DNA of 10,442 bases from Methanobrevibacter_A sp964431035. GTDB lineage: Archaea; Methanobacteriota; Methanobacteria; Methanobacteriales; Methanobacteriaceae. The position numbers were made by a program, and so were the translations under genes. The notes beneath the pieces were generated by a model. It saw only the letters and a list, made by a program, of their open reading frames with translations. It was not told the origin of the DNA and ran no database searches. The first letter of the stretch is position 1. The number at the start of each line of letters is the position of its first letter. The DNA lies in NCBI GenBank assembly GCA_964431035.1, contig CAYSIF010000053.1:1-10442 (forward strand). The letters run 5' to 3'. This document shows, piece by piece, positions 1-5,795 of the stretch.

Positions 1-385
1 CGAATACGTAGCATCAAGACCATTCAGAGTAAACGCAGGACCAGTACAAGCATACGTAATGGTACCAGGAAACAAAACAAGATACCTAGCAGAACTAGAA
101 GCAGGAGACCCAGTACTCGTAGTAGACAAAAACGGAAACACAAGAGAATCCATAGTAGGAAGATGCAAAATAGAAAAAAGACCACTACTCCTCCTAGAAG
201 CACAATACGAAGACATAAAAATAAAATCACTACTACAAAACGCAGAAACAATAAGAGTAGTATCCTCAGAAGGCGAAGCAGTAAGCGTATCAGACCTACA
301 AAAAGGAGACAAAGTAAAAGTCTTCATAGACTCAAGCGCAAGACACTTCGGAATGGCAATAGAAGAAACAATAATCGAAAAATAA
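1..385 (+). CDS. aroB': 3-dehydroquinate synthase II, C-terminal part (5' end outside window)
   Basis: This is the C-terminal third (about 127 residues, first full codon at position 2) of the archaeal 3-dehydroquinate synthase II, a family usually about 360-380 residues long. The enzyme uses NAD to deaminate and cyclise 2-amino-3,7-dideoxy-D-threo-hept-6-ulosonate to 3-dehydroquinate, an early step of aromatic amino acid synthesis in methanogens. The sequence shows the family hallmark RPFRVNAGPVQAYV directly upstream of an internal Met at 59, then PGNKTRYLAELEAGDPVLVV, and the typical end SSARHFGMAIEETI. The frame is open to the left edge, so the Met at 59 is internal and not the start. Codons end almost exclusively in A or C. 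A T-run follows the stop, then thpR on the same strand 71 bases later. Family assignment is strong; only the N-terminus is unseen. Confidence 0.93.
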   Translation, partial: EYVASRPFRVNAGPVQAYVMVPGNKTRYLAELEAGDPVLVVDKNGNTRESIVGRCKIEKRPLLLLEAQYEDIKIKSLLQNAETIRVVSSEGEAVSVSDLQKGDKVKVFIDSSARHFGMAIEETIIEK

Positions 386-403
386 AAAACATTAAATTTT
401 AAA

Positions 404-423
404 CCATCATTTTTTCACCATCA
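404..423 (+). terminator. possible U-tract terminator after 3-dehydroquinate synthase
   Basis: A run of six T (410-415) sits between two copies of CCATCATT, 25 bases after the stop codon. Archaeal termination depends mainly on U-tracts, so this may end or attenuate the upstream transcript before thpR. No clear stem is visible, so read-through into thpR is possible. Confidence 0.35.
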
Positions 424-456
424 TTCATTATTTTTACTTAAGGATAACAAAAGATT

Positions 457-1017
457 ATGTCAGAAAATATAAGAAGCTTTTTAGCAATAGAACTAAAACC
501 AGAGCTAAAAACAGAAATAAAACAAATAATAAAAGAATTCAAAAAAATAGACACAGACATAAAATATGTCTCAACAGAAAACCTACATTTAACCTTAAAA
601 TTCTTTGGAAACATAAATACTAAAAAATTAGATCAAATTAAACTATCCACTCAAAAAATAATAGAAAACTTCCAACCATTTAAAATAGAAATACAAGGAA
701 TAGGAACATTTCCAAACAAAAATCATATAAAAGTAATATGGATAGGAATAAAAGACAACAAAAAATTATCACAATTACAAAAAGAACTAGATAAAGAATA
801 TAATAAATTAGGTTTTAAAAAAGAAAGAGACTATAAATCTCACTTAACCATAGGACGAATGAAAACAGCAAAAAACAAAAATAAAGTTCAAAAAATTATA
901 AAAGAAAATGAAAATATTCCTATTGGTGAGATGACAATAAATAAAATTTATCTTAAAAAAAGCACATTAACACCAAACGGTCCAATATATGAAAATTTAA
1001 TTGAATTCAGTTTATAA
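457..1017 (+). CDS. thpR: RNA 2',3'-cyclic phosphodiesterase (LigT/ThpR, 2H family)
   Basis: This 186-residue protein has the typical length of ThpR/LigT, the two-histidine phosphoesterase that opens RNA 2',3'-cyclic phosphates and can join tRNA halves in vitro. Both catalytic H-x-T motifs are present: HLT at residues 44-46 in NLHLTLKFFGN and HLT at 129-131 in YKSHLTIGRM. The opening SFLAIEL and the closing strand (KSTLTPNGPIYE) also match the family. The ATG at 457 follows AAGGATAA at 440-447, a weak ribosome binding site. In other methanogens thpR is often next to the CCA-adding enzyme; no such gene follows here. The first fifty codons are A/C-ending, the rest more ordinary. The following gene is convergent, so thpR is transcribed alone or with the upstream gene. 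Confidence 0.92.
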   Translation: MSENIRSFLAIELKPELKTEIKQIIKEFKKIDTDIKYVSTENLHLTLKFFGNINTKKLDQIKLSTQKIIENFQPFKIEIQGIGTFPNKNHIKVIWIGIKDNKKLSQLQKELDKEYNKLGFKKERDYKSHLTIGRMKTAKNKNKVQKIIKENENIPIGEMTINKIYLKKSTLTPNGPIYENLIEFSL

Positions 1018-1156
1018 TCATCTTTTTAATTTAATAAGGACTTTTATAAATAAAACTTATAAACACAATACTCTATTTTTTCACAATATACTAATTTATA
1101 TGCTAATTTTAAGTTAAAACAAGTTATAATTAAATAATAATAGAATATGGGATTGT

Positions 1157-1203
1157 ATAGTGGAGCACATTAAAATTTATATTTTCATTGTATGCTCCAC
1201 TAT
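1157..1203. terminator. perfect 11-bp inverted repeat between convergent genes
   Basis: ATAGTGGAGCA at 1157-1167 is exactly complementary to TGCTCCACTAT at 1193-1203, with a 25-base AT-rich loop containing AAAA/TTTT that can pair further. TTTTA follows the right arm. It lies between the 3' ends of thpR (+) and the zinc-ribbon gene (-), a position fitting a two-way terminator or processing stem. The arms are much richer in G and C than the surroundings. A small mobile-element remnant is an alternative, but no flanking duplication is evident. Confidence 0.5.
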
Positions 1204-1230
1204 TTTATACATTGTAATATTACTCTTTTT

Positions 1231-1731
1231 TTATGCTGGTGTGAGGTAACCACCATCAACCTTTAAATATTCACCATCATTAACAGTAACATACATCACT
1301 TCGCCAGATTTATCGGTTAGATCATTACTAATAATACTCTCCAACTCCATACTTGAATCTCGGCTACACTCTACATATCCTCCAGTGTCAGAGGTTGTAG
1401 TAAATTTATATTCTCCTGCAGGTATATCAACACCTACTTTGTATGTTCCTTCACTATATTGGTTACTTGCTGTGCCTATTCCAGTTATACTCATTAATTT
1501 ATCAATATTAACATATAATACACTACATAAACCAATAATTATCACTATCATTGTTAGGATTGTTATTACTTTTCCTAGTGATATACTTTCCTTATTTTCT
1601 TTCTTATGAGTATTTTGTTGATAATTAATTGGTCTAATTATTTGTTCATTAACTGGCATCCCACATTCATCACAGTATTTAGAGTTTTCACTTTTTAATT
1701 CTGCTCCGCAGTGTCGACAGTATTTGCTCAT
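1231..1731 (-). CDS. zinc-ribbon, single-pass membrane protein with C-terminal beta domain
   Basis: The 166-residue product starts with a treble-clef zinc ribbon (Cys 5, 8, 20, 23; YCRHCGAEL and KYCDECGMPV), followed by a hydrophilic linker and one membrane segment at about residues 53-75 (VITILTMIVIIIGLCSVLYV). The C-terminal part (about 93-166) contains EGTYKVGVDIPAGEYKF and YVTVNDGEYLKVDGGYLTP, a small beta-rich domain that I have seen in proteins of Firmicutes and gut methanogens and whose function is not known. The likely topology is ribbon inside and beta domain outside. The start is fixed by a strong ribosome binding site. It is flanked by gene-free DNA on both sides and appears monocistronic. 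Function is unknown; a sensory or envelope role is only inference. Horizontal exchange with gut bacteria is possible. Confidence 0.8.
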   Translation of the reverse strand: MSKYCRHCGAELKSENSKYCDECGMPVNEQIIRPINYQQNTHKKENKESISLGKVITILTMIVIIIGLCSVLYVNIDKLMSITGIGTASNQYSEGTYKVGVDIPAGEYKFTTTSDTGGYVECSRDSSMELESIISNDLTDKSGEVMYVTVNDGEYLKVDGGYLTPA

Positions 1732-1736
1732 TTATA

Positions 1737-1744
1737 CACCTCCC
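1737..1744 (-). promoter_or_regulatory. strong ribosome binding site of the zinc-ribbon gene
   Basis: On the minus strand GGGAGGTG ends five bases before the ATG at 1731. It matches the anti-Shine-Dalgarno end of archaeal 16S rRNA almost fully and decides this start codon. Confidence 0.8.
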
Positions 1745-1780
1745 ATACCTTGATTATTTATTATTTTTAATTATACTATA

Positions 1781-1790
1781 TTATATAATA
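1781..1790 (-). promoter_or_regulatory. probable TATA box of the zinc-ribbon gene
   Basis: Read on the minus strand, TATTATATAA lies about 37 bases upstream of the ribosome binding site. Transcription would start about 25 bases downstream, near 1757-1762, leaving a leader of about 30 bases. The surroundings are AT-rich, so the match could be partly chance. Confidence 0.4.
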
Positions 1791-1794
1791 TGGG

Positions 1795-2110
1795 ATATGA
1801 AAAAATGATGGATAGGTGTTATTATTTCTATCTCTCTTATTGGTATGTTTTATTCTTTGGGTAATAAGTTATAATCTATTAAATGGTTAAATTTCATATA
1901 TTAATTGTGTTATGTAAGAGATATTATGAATTTTGTTTTATTAATTATTGCTTTATAGGATTTTTATCATTTTGTCTACAATTTTGTTGTATGGAAATTT
2001 TTCGAATTTATTCTTTTAAGTAATTTAGATACTTATTTTAATATTTTAGTTATTTTTTTTGAAAGTTTGTAAAGTGTTTTAGGAAAAATTTGCACTAATG
2101 GAGTTTGGGT
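1795..2110. other. gene-free AT-rich stretch
   Basis: No supported gene, RNA or repeat is seen here. A 24-codon frame beginning at 1790 on the plus strand has no ribosome binding site or recognisable content. The region separates two leftward transcription units and probably holds the promoter of the zinc-ribbon gene at its left edge and the end of the AbrB transcript at its right. Confidence 0.5.
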
Positions 2111-2112
2111 AT

Positions 2113-2123
2113 ATAAAAAATAG
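2113..2123 (-). terminator. U-tract directly after the abrB-like gene
   Basis: Immediately after the TAA of the AbrB-type gene the minus strand reads CTATTTTTTATAT, giving six consecutive U in the RNA. This is a plausible archaeal intrinsic terminator for the leftward block. No stem is visible. Confidence 0.4.
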
Positions 2124-2369
2124 TTATTCATTTAAATAAACTTTGTTGTCAATGTTCCAATCCTCATCAGCATCATTTTCTTTTTTAATCATTCCTGCAA
2201 CATCTTTTAATGTTACTTTTTTTCTGAAGTTGATTTGTGGATTGCCAGACTCGTCAATTCCCCATTCGATGATGGTATTTTCATCAATATTGAATTTGTT
2301 TCTAATTTCTTTAGGGATTGGGGTTTGGTTGTTTTTATACATTTTGGTGGTGACTAAAATATTTATCAT
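2124..2369 (-). CDS. AbrB/MazE-type DNA-binding protein (SpoVT-AbrB domain)
   Basis: This 81-residue protein has the swapped-hairpin AbrB fold pattern in residues 5-50: VTTKMYKNNQTPIPKEIRNK, then an acidic turn, IIEWGIDESGNPQINF and RKK. Such proteins are transition-state-like regulators or antitoxins of type II modules. The C-terminal tail (about 51-81: VTLKDVAGMIKKENDADEDW) is where antitoxins of this group normally contact a toxin. No toxin gene is adjacent: upstream lies a methyltransferase-like gene and downstream a gene-free stretch. A moderate ribosome binding site (AGGGA, 2380-2384) supports the ATG at 2369. It may be co-transcribed with the preceding gene, which ends 23 bases earlier. 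Its codon use is ordinary, unlike that neighbour. It could be a solitary regulator or an orphan antitoxin. Confidence 0.8.
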   Translation of the reverse strand: MINILVTTKMYKNNQTPIPKEIRNKFNIDENTIIEWGIDESGNPQINFRKKVTLKDVAGMIKKENDADEDWNIDNKVYLNE

Positions 2370-2392
2370 TTTAGAAATTCCCTAATTTTTTT

Positions 2393-2920
2393 TTATTTTT
2401 TGCTCCATAGTTCGAATTCTTTGATTTGTGGTGGTATTCCCATGTTTCTGCAGCTTTTGAGGTATCCTTTTTCTGATTTTATGTTTTCTTCTTGGTTTTC
2501 GCTTGTGTTTGTGAAGTCTATTAGGCCTCGGTTTCGTATTATGGTGTCTCGTGGTTTGAATGTTGATGACCAGATGTAGTATACTTTGAAGGTGGTGTCG
2601 GGGTGGTATCCTCCTCCTAGGTCTATGCTTAGTATGTCGCATTTGTTTGTTAGTTTTTTGACTTCTAGTAGGCTTTCGTGTAGTCTTACGTCGTGTTTTA
2701 TGAATTTTAGGTTGGGGTTGTTGTTTTCTAGTTTTGTCATTGGTTTTATTGCTTCTGGGCTGTTGTCTAGGCAGATTAGTTGTGTTTGTTTTTGGTTGTT
2801 TAGTATGTATTGGCTTGTTTTTCCTACGTGGCATCCTAGTTCTATTATGGTGTCGTTTTCTTGTATTAGGTTGTTTAGTTGTTTTCTGTATTTGTTCATT
2901 TTGTAGGCTAGTTTAATCAT
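2393..2920 (-). CDS. small class I SAM-dependent methyltransferase-like protein
   Basis: The 175-residue product shows a Rossmann methyltransferase pattern: motif I IIELGCHVGKTSQYI (residues 25-39), an acidic residue ending strand 2 (CLDNS, Asp52), HDVRL (Asp77) and motif IV CDILSIDLGGGYHPDT (about 94-109). The C-terminal half, with TIIRNRGLIDF and QIKEFELW, is unlike well-known families; the substrate is not recognised. The frame is open to 3121, but the added N-terminus is low-complexity Arg/Asn/His sequence that overlaps pantoate kinase and is an artefact. The ATG at 2920 overlaps the pantoate kinase TGA as ATGA, indicating translational coupling. The coding strand is strongly depleted in T. 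Co-expression with pantoate kinase hints at a cofactor-linked role, but this is inference. Confidence 0.75.
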   Translation of the reverse strand: MIKLAYKMNKYRKQLNNLIQENDTIIELGCHVGKTSQYILNNQKQTQLICLDNSPEAIKPMTKLENNNPNLKFIKHDVRLHESLLEVKKLTNKCDILSIDLGGGYHPDTTFKVYYIWSSTFKPRDTIIRNRGLIDFTNTSENQEENIKSEKGYLKSCRNMGIPPQIKEFELWSKK

Positions 2921-3795
2921 TGTATTTTTATTCCTTGTGTGTATAGTTTGTGTATGGTGTATTGGTTGGTGTCTATGTTGTCGGTGTTGTCTGTTATTGC
3001 GAATGCGGTGTTTCCTATTAGTGCCATGCTTGCTCCGTAGGTTTTTTGGTTTAGGTCTTTTATTATTTCTTTTAGTGGTTCTGGTATTAGTTTTGTTTCT
3101 TTTACGAATTGGTATGAGCATTTTAGGAAGTTTTCTAGGGTTTTGTTTTTGTTGAATTGTTTTTCTATTTTTGGTCCTGTTTTTTTGATTTGTTTTTGTT
3201 TTTTGGGGTTGGTTATTATGTCTTTTGTTTTTATGCTGTTTAGTGTTTTTGTTATTATGTATAGGTTTTCTTGTGTGTTGATGTTTGTTATTTTTCCGTA
3301 TCCTGGTGCTCCTGGTTGTGTTCTTTGGACTATTCCTTTTCCTGTTTCTGCTATTACGTCGCCTAGTCCTGTTCCTTCGTGTATTTCTGTTAGGTGTGCA
3401 TATTGTTCTGCGGTGGTTTGGTTTATTGGTAGTTGTAGTAGTTCTTTTATTGCTATGCTGGTGCCTAGGCTGGATGCTGCGCTTGTTCCGAATCCTGCTC
3501 CTATGGGTGTTTGTATTTCTTGTGTTATTTTTAGTTTTTTGTTTATGGGGTGGTGTTTTTTTATTTGGTTTAGTGTTTGTTGTATTATGGTTTGGTTTTC
3601 TTTTTTTCTTGTTTTGTTGATAATTATTTCATGCGTGGATTTTAAAGTTGGGTCTATTTTAACAGTAGTTTTCACACCAGAATCTATTAATAATCCAACA
3701 CCTTTTGAACCATATTGTAACTTATCACTATTTTCACAAATTGTGAAAAAACCAGTAATATGTCCAGGTACAAAAACACTAATTTCATCTATCAT
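2917..3795 (-). CDS. pantoate kinase (archaeal coenzyme A pathway, GHMP kinase family)
   Basis: This 292-residue GHMP kinase matches archaeal pantoate kinase, which phosphorylates pantoate to 4-phosphopantoate with ATP; phosphopantothenate synthetase then adds beta-alanine. Seen in the sequence: the N-terminal strand VFVPGHITGFF (7-17), the ATP-binding GHMP loop TPIGAGFGTSAASSLG (96-111), and HEGTGLGDVIAE (139-150), with Asp146 as likely catalytic acid. Pantothenate synthetase-type partners are not in the window. The ATG at 3795 is preceded by a weak GGGTG (3806-3810) inside U-rich DNA after psmB. Its stop overlaps the start of the methyltransferase-like gene (ATGA). Base use changes abruptly at about 3620: the first 55-60 codons are ordinary, the remaining 230 are almost free of T on the coding strand. 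Confidence 0.88.
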   Translation of the reverse strand: MIDEISVFVPGHITGFFTICENSDKLQYGSKGVGLLIDSGVKTTVKIDPTLKSTHEIIINKTRKKENQTIIQQTLNQIKKHHPINKKLKITQEIQTPIGAGFGTSAASSLGTSIAIKELLQLPINQTTAEQYAHLTEIHEGTGLGDVIAETGKGIVQRTQPGAPGYGKITNINTQENLYIITKTLNSIKTKDIITNPKKQKQIKKTGPKIEKQFNKNKTLENFLKCSYQFVKETKLIPEPLKEIIKDLNQKTYGASMALIGNTAFAITDNTDNIDTNQYTIHKLYTQGIKIQ

Positions 3796-3800
3796 TTAGA

Positions 3801-3838
3801 AAAAACACCCAAAAAAAGAGAATAAAAAAAAGAAAAAG
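3801..3838 (-). terminator. repeated U-tracts after proteasome beta gene
   Basis: Downstream of the psmB stop the minus strand carries four T-runs of 5 to 8 bases between 3838 and 3800. Repeated U-tracts are typical archaeal terminators, so most psmAB transcripts may end here. The next leftward gene begins only 45 bases from psmB, so some read-through into pantoate kinase is plausible. Confidence 0.5.
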
Positions 3839-3840
3839 TA

Positions 3841-4458
3841 TTATAATTTTTCTAGTATAGCATCAACTTCATCACTACTAAACATTTTAAAACCATCTTC
3901 TGTAACAGTAGCAACTAAAAAACCATTACCAGAATAAACATCACGTTCAGTAGCAGATTTAATACTTCTTAAAGCTAATTCTACACCTTCATCAGTACTC
4001 ATATCTTCATGGAATCTATCTTCAAGAACACCATAAGCGAAAGTAGATCCAGAACCAGTAGATATAAAAGTATCTTTAACTGCTCCACCTGCTGCATCTA
4101 ATGAGTAAATACTTGCACCATCACTATCAACACCACCAATTAAAATTTGAACATATGCAGGATTAGCTCCTAAAATATTGGAGGTAAGATTACTTGCAGC
4201 ATTAATACTCATTTCCTCACCATTTCTTAATTTGTATAAGGAAACTTCAGCACGCATAATTTTCATTAATTTCTGAGCTCCAGCTACAGAACCTGCAATA
4301 GTTGCACCAATATTACCATCGATTTTAAAAATCTTTTCAGCTACTTTATGAGCTACAAGATTACCCATACTAGCTCTTCTTTCACTTGCAAAAACAACAC
4401 CGTCTTTACAGGTAATACCAACAGTAGTTGTTCCTTCTAATATTTTTTCATCACTCAT
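3841..4458 (-). CDS. psmB: 20S proteasome subunit beta
   Basis: This 205-residue protein is the catalytic subunit of the archaeal 20S proteasome, an N-terminal threonine hydrolase that degrades unfolded proteins inside the core barrel. The propeptide MSDEKILEG is cut before Thr10, which becomes the nucleophile (TTTVGITCKDGVVFASERRA). Counting from this Thr, Glu17 and Lys33 of the active site are present (SERRAS and AEKIF). The GSGSTFAYGVLE segment (about 153-164) carries the expected glycine- and serine-rich loop. A ribosome binding site (GAGGTTA, 4467-4473) supports the ATG at 4458. It is preceded by psmA with a 29-base gap and is surely in the same operon. Codon use is ordinary, with many T-ending codons, fitting a well-expressed gene. 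Confidence 0.97.
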   Translation of the reverse strand: MSDEKILEGTTTVGITCKDGVVFASERRASMGNLVAHKVAEKIFKIDGNIGATIAGSVAGAQKLMKIMRAEVSLYKLRNGEEMSINAASNLTSNILGANPAYVQILIGGVDSDGASIYSLDAAGGAVKDTFISTGSGSTFAYGVLEDRFHEDMSTDEGVELALRSIKSATERDVYSGNGFLVATVTEDGFKMFSSDEVDAILEKL

Positions 4459-4487
4459 AATAATACTAACCTCATAAAAATTTTTTT

Positions 4488-5252
4488 TTATTCTTCCTCT
4501 TCTTCTTGGGTTTCTTCTTCTGTGTTACGTTCTAATAGTGCATCAACATATTCTTGAACTTTATCTTCAGATAATTTATTATAACCGTTTTCATCAATTA
4601 CTGCAATTTCAATGGAACTATCTTTAATATCACCATCATTTGCTGAATATACTGCATCTAAAGATAAGTTTATAGCATCAGTTATGCTTAAATCATCAGA
4701 ATAATTTTCTTCAAAATATGCTATTGCTTCTTTTCTTCCTTGACCAATAGCTGTTGCTTTGTATTCTATTAAAGCTCCACTTGGATCTGTTTCGAAGAGT
4801 CTGTATCCTTTTTTACTTGCTCCTCCAATTATTAATGCTACACCAAATGGTCTTGCTCCTCCATTTTGTGTGTATAATTGTTTTAAGTCACATATTTTTT
4901 TACTTAATCCTTCAGCACTTATTGGTTCATCATAGGTTAACTTGTTTATTTGTGCTTCTACACGTGCACGTTCTATTAATGCTCTTGCATCTGCTACAAG
5001 TCCAGATGTTGCTGCTCCTAAGTGTTCATCAATTTGATATATTTTTTCTATTGATTTGGTTTCTATTAATTTGCTTGTGTTTTTCTTATCAACTAGGAGT
5101 ACAATTCCTTCTTCTGTTTTTACTCCTAGGCTGGTTGTTCCTCTTTTCACTGCTTCACGTGCATATTCAACTTGGAATAATCTTCCATCTGGGCTGAAAA
5201 CTGTACTTGCTCTGTCGTATCCAGCATTTTGATGTTGTTGTAAGGATTGCAT
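4488..5252 (-). CDS. psmA: 20S proteasome subunit alpha
   Basis: The 254-residue product forms the outer heptameric rings that gate the 20S proteasome and dock the PAN or Cdc48 ATPases. The alpha-type signature is complete: GYDRASTVFSPDGRLFQVEY (11-30) followed by AREAVKRGTTSLGV. The conserved core is of normal length, and the protein ends in an acidic tail rich in Glu (about 244-254). The ATG at 5252 is preceded by GAGGTTA (5261-5267) at a suitable distance. psmB follows directly on the same strand. In many archaea psmA lies instead with the SBDS and exosome genes, so the adjacency of alpha and beta is worth noting. The upstream region is a long divergent intergenic stretch with repeats that may hold its promoter. 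Confidence 0.97.
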   Translation of the reverse strand: MQSLQQHQNAGYDRASTVFSPDGRLFQVEYAREAVKRGTTSLGVKTEEGIVLLVDKKNTSKLIETKSIEKIYQIDEHLGAATSGLVADARALIERARVEAQINKLTYDEPISAEGLSKKICDLKQLYTQNGGARPFGVALIIGGASKKGYRLFETDPSGALIEYKATAIGQGRKEAIAYFEENYSDDLSITDAINLSLDAVYSANDGDIKDSSIEIAVIDENGYNKLSEDKVQEYVDALLERNTEEETQEEEEE

Positions 5253-5317
5253 TATATTTTTAACCTCATTGTTGTTTTATAATTATTAAATTTCTATTAT
5301 GTTTTTTTAGAGAAAAA

Positions 5318-5446
5318 ACAAAAAGTTACAATTATTCATTTTTTTTAATTAGTTTTTTTTGTTTTTTTGGAATAAATAGTAGGGAATTTAAAAACATTGA
5401 AAAAAAACTATTTTTTTAAATAAAATATGTTTTTGTAACTTTTTGT
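5318..5446. repeat. nested inverted repeat upstream of psmA
   Basis: ACAAAAAGTTACAA at 5318-5331 is perfectly complementary to 5433-5446, an outer 14-bp pair. Inside it TAGTTTTTTTT (5350-5360) pairs with 5400-5410, an inner 11-bp pair. The inner arms are low-complexity T/A runs and could be chance, but the outer arms contain GTTAC and are unlikely to be. The core between them is about 40 bases. Confidence 0.55.
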
Positions 5447-5535
5447 AATTATAAGTTATATGTATAAATTCATCACTTATAAAGGTTACTAACAATAAGT
5501 AACTAAAAGATTAAAAAAATATGAAAAACATAAAC

Positions 5536-5543
5536 TTTATATG
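5536..5543 (+). promoter_or_regulatory. possible TATA box before the repeat array
   Basis: TTTATATG preceded by AACATAAAC resembles an archaeal TATA box with an upstream purine-rich element. Start of transcription would fall near 5562-5565, inside the first ACTAGT palindrome, leaving a leader of about 230 bases before the ATPase gene. A closer promoter within 5700-5750 is also possible. Confidence 0.3.
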
Positions 5544-5554
5544 TAAATGGTATG

Positions 5555-5696
5555 TTTACTAGTTAATTTTTATTTTATTTTTTTTATTTTAAACCAAATA
5601 TTTACTAGTTAATCATATCTTTACTAGTTAATTTTTATTTTATTTTTTTTATTTTAAACCAAATATTTACTAGTAAATTATAAACTTACTAGTAAA
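5555..5696. repeat. tandem 65-bp duplication with five TTTACTAGT palindromic sites
   Basis: Two adjacent 65-base units (5555-5619, 5620-5684) share their first 55 bases exactly and differ at only four of the last ten. Each unit has two copies of TTTACTAGT followed by TAA or AAA, and a fifth lies after the second unit. Sites begin at 5555, 5601, 5620, 5666 and 5685, a spacing of 46, 19, 46, 19. The site at 5666-5677 (TTTACTAGTAAA) is a perfect 12-bp palindrome, and 5686-5695 a perfect 10-bp one. This is the pattern of an operator array, or of iterons, for a dimeric DNA-binding protein. The bound protein is unknown. Confidence 0.85.
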
Positions 5697-5795
5697 AAAA
5701 CCACAAAATTATTTATTATTAATCAACAAAAAATACTAAACAACATAAAATATTAAAACTTAAAAAAAAGAATAAAAAGGGAGTAAAAAATTAAA

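Larger units (their letters stand above)
5268..5795. other. long divergent intergenic region with repeats
   Basis: This 528-base, extremely AT-rich region separates divergent psmA and the STAND-type ATPase gene. No protein or RNA gene is visible. It holds a nested inverted repeat (5318-5446), a TTACT-N7-AGTAA dyad (5486-5502), and a tandem 65-bp duplication with five ACTAGT-centred sites (5555-5696). It should contain both promoters. The amount of dyad structure is more than two promoters need; a regulatory array or a replication/segregation site are both open options. Confidence 0.6.

Noticed and set aside
24..251. Leu/Val/Phe-rich reading frame antisense to 3-dehydroquinate synthase
   Set aside because: A mirror of a T-poor coding strand: stop codons all need A, which is scarce on the opposite strand. 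No ribosome binding site and low-complexity product.
163..402. Arg/Lys-rich overlapping frame on the plus strand
   Set aside because: Out-of-frame shadow within the well-supported 3-dehydroquinate synthase; composition is low-complexity.
1385..1609. Hydrophobic frame opposite the zinc-ribbon gene
   Set aside because: Lies wholly inside a gene with clear domains and a strong ribosome binding site on the other strand.
1790..1864. 24-codon frame upstream of the zinc-ribbon gene
   Set aside because: No ribosome binding site, no recognisable sequence, chance length in AT-rich DNA.
2921..3121. N-terminal extension of the methyltransferase-like gene
   Set aside because: Low-complexity Arg/Asn/His sequence overlapping pantoate kinase in another frame; the ATGA-coupled start at 2920 fits better.
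3143..3799. Long Cys/Phe/Val-rich frame antisense to pantoate kinase
   Set aside because: Explained by the A-poor opposite strand; pantoate kinase motifs are intact on the minus strand.
4754..5197. Leu-rich frame antisense to psmA
   Set aside because: psmA has a complete family signature and ribosome binding site; the antisense frame has neither.
5555..5696. CRISPR array
   Set aside because: Only two near-identical adjacent units whose whole length repeats, no distinct spacers between short repeats and no cas genes; it is a tandem duplication with palindromes.
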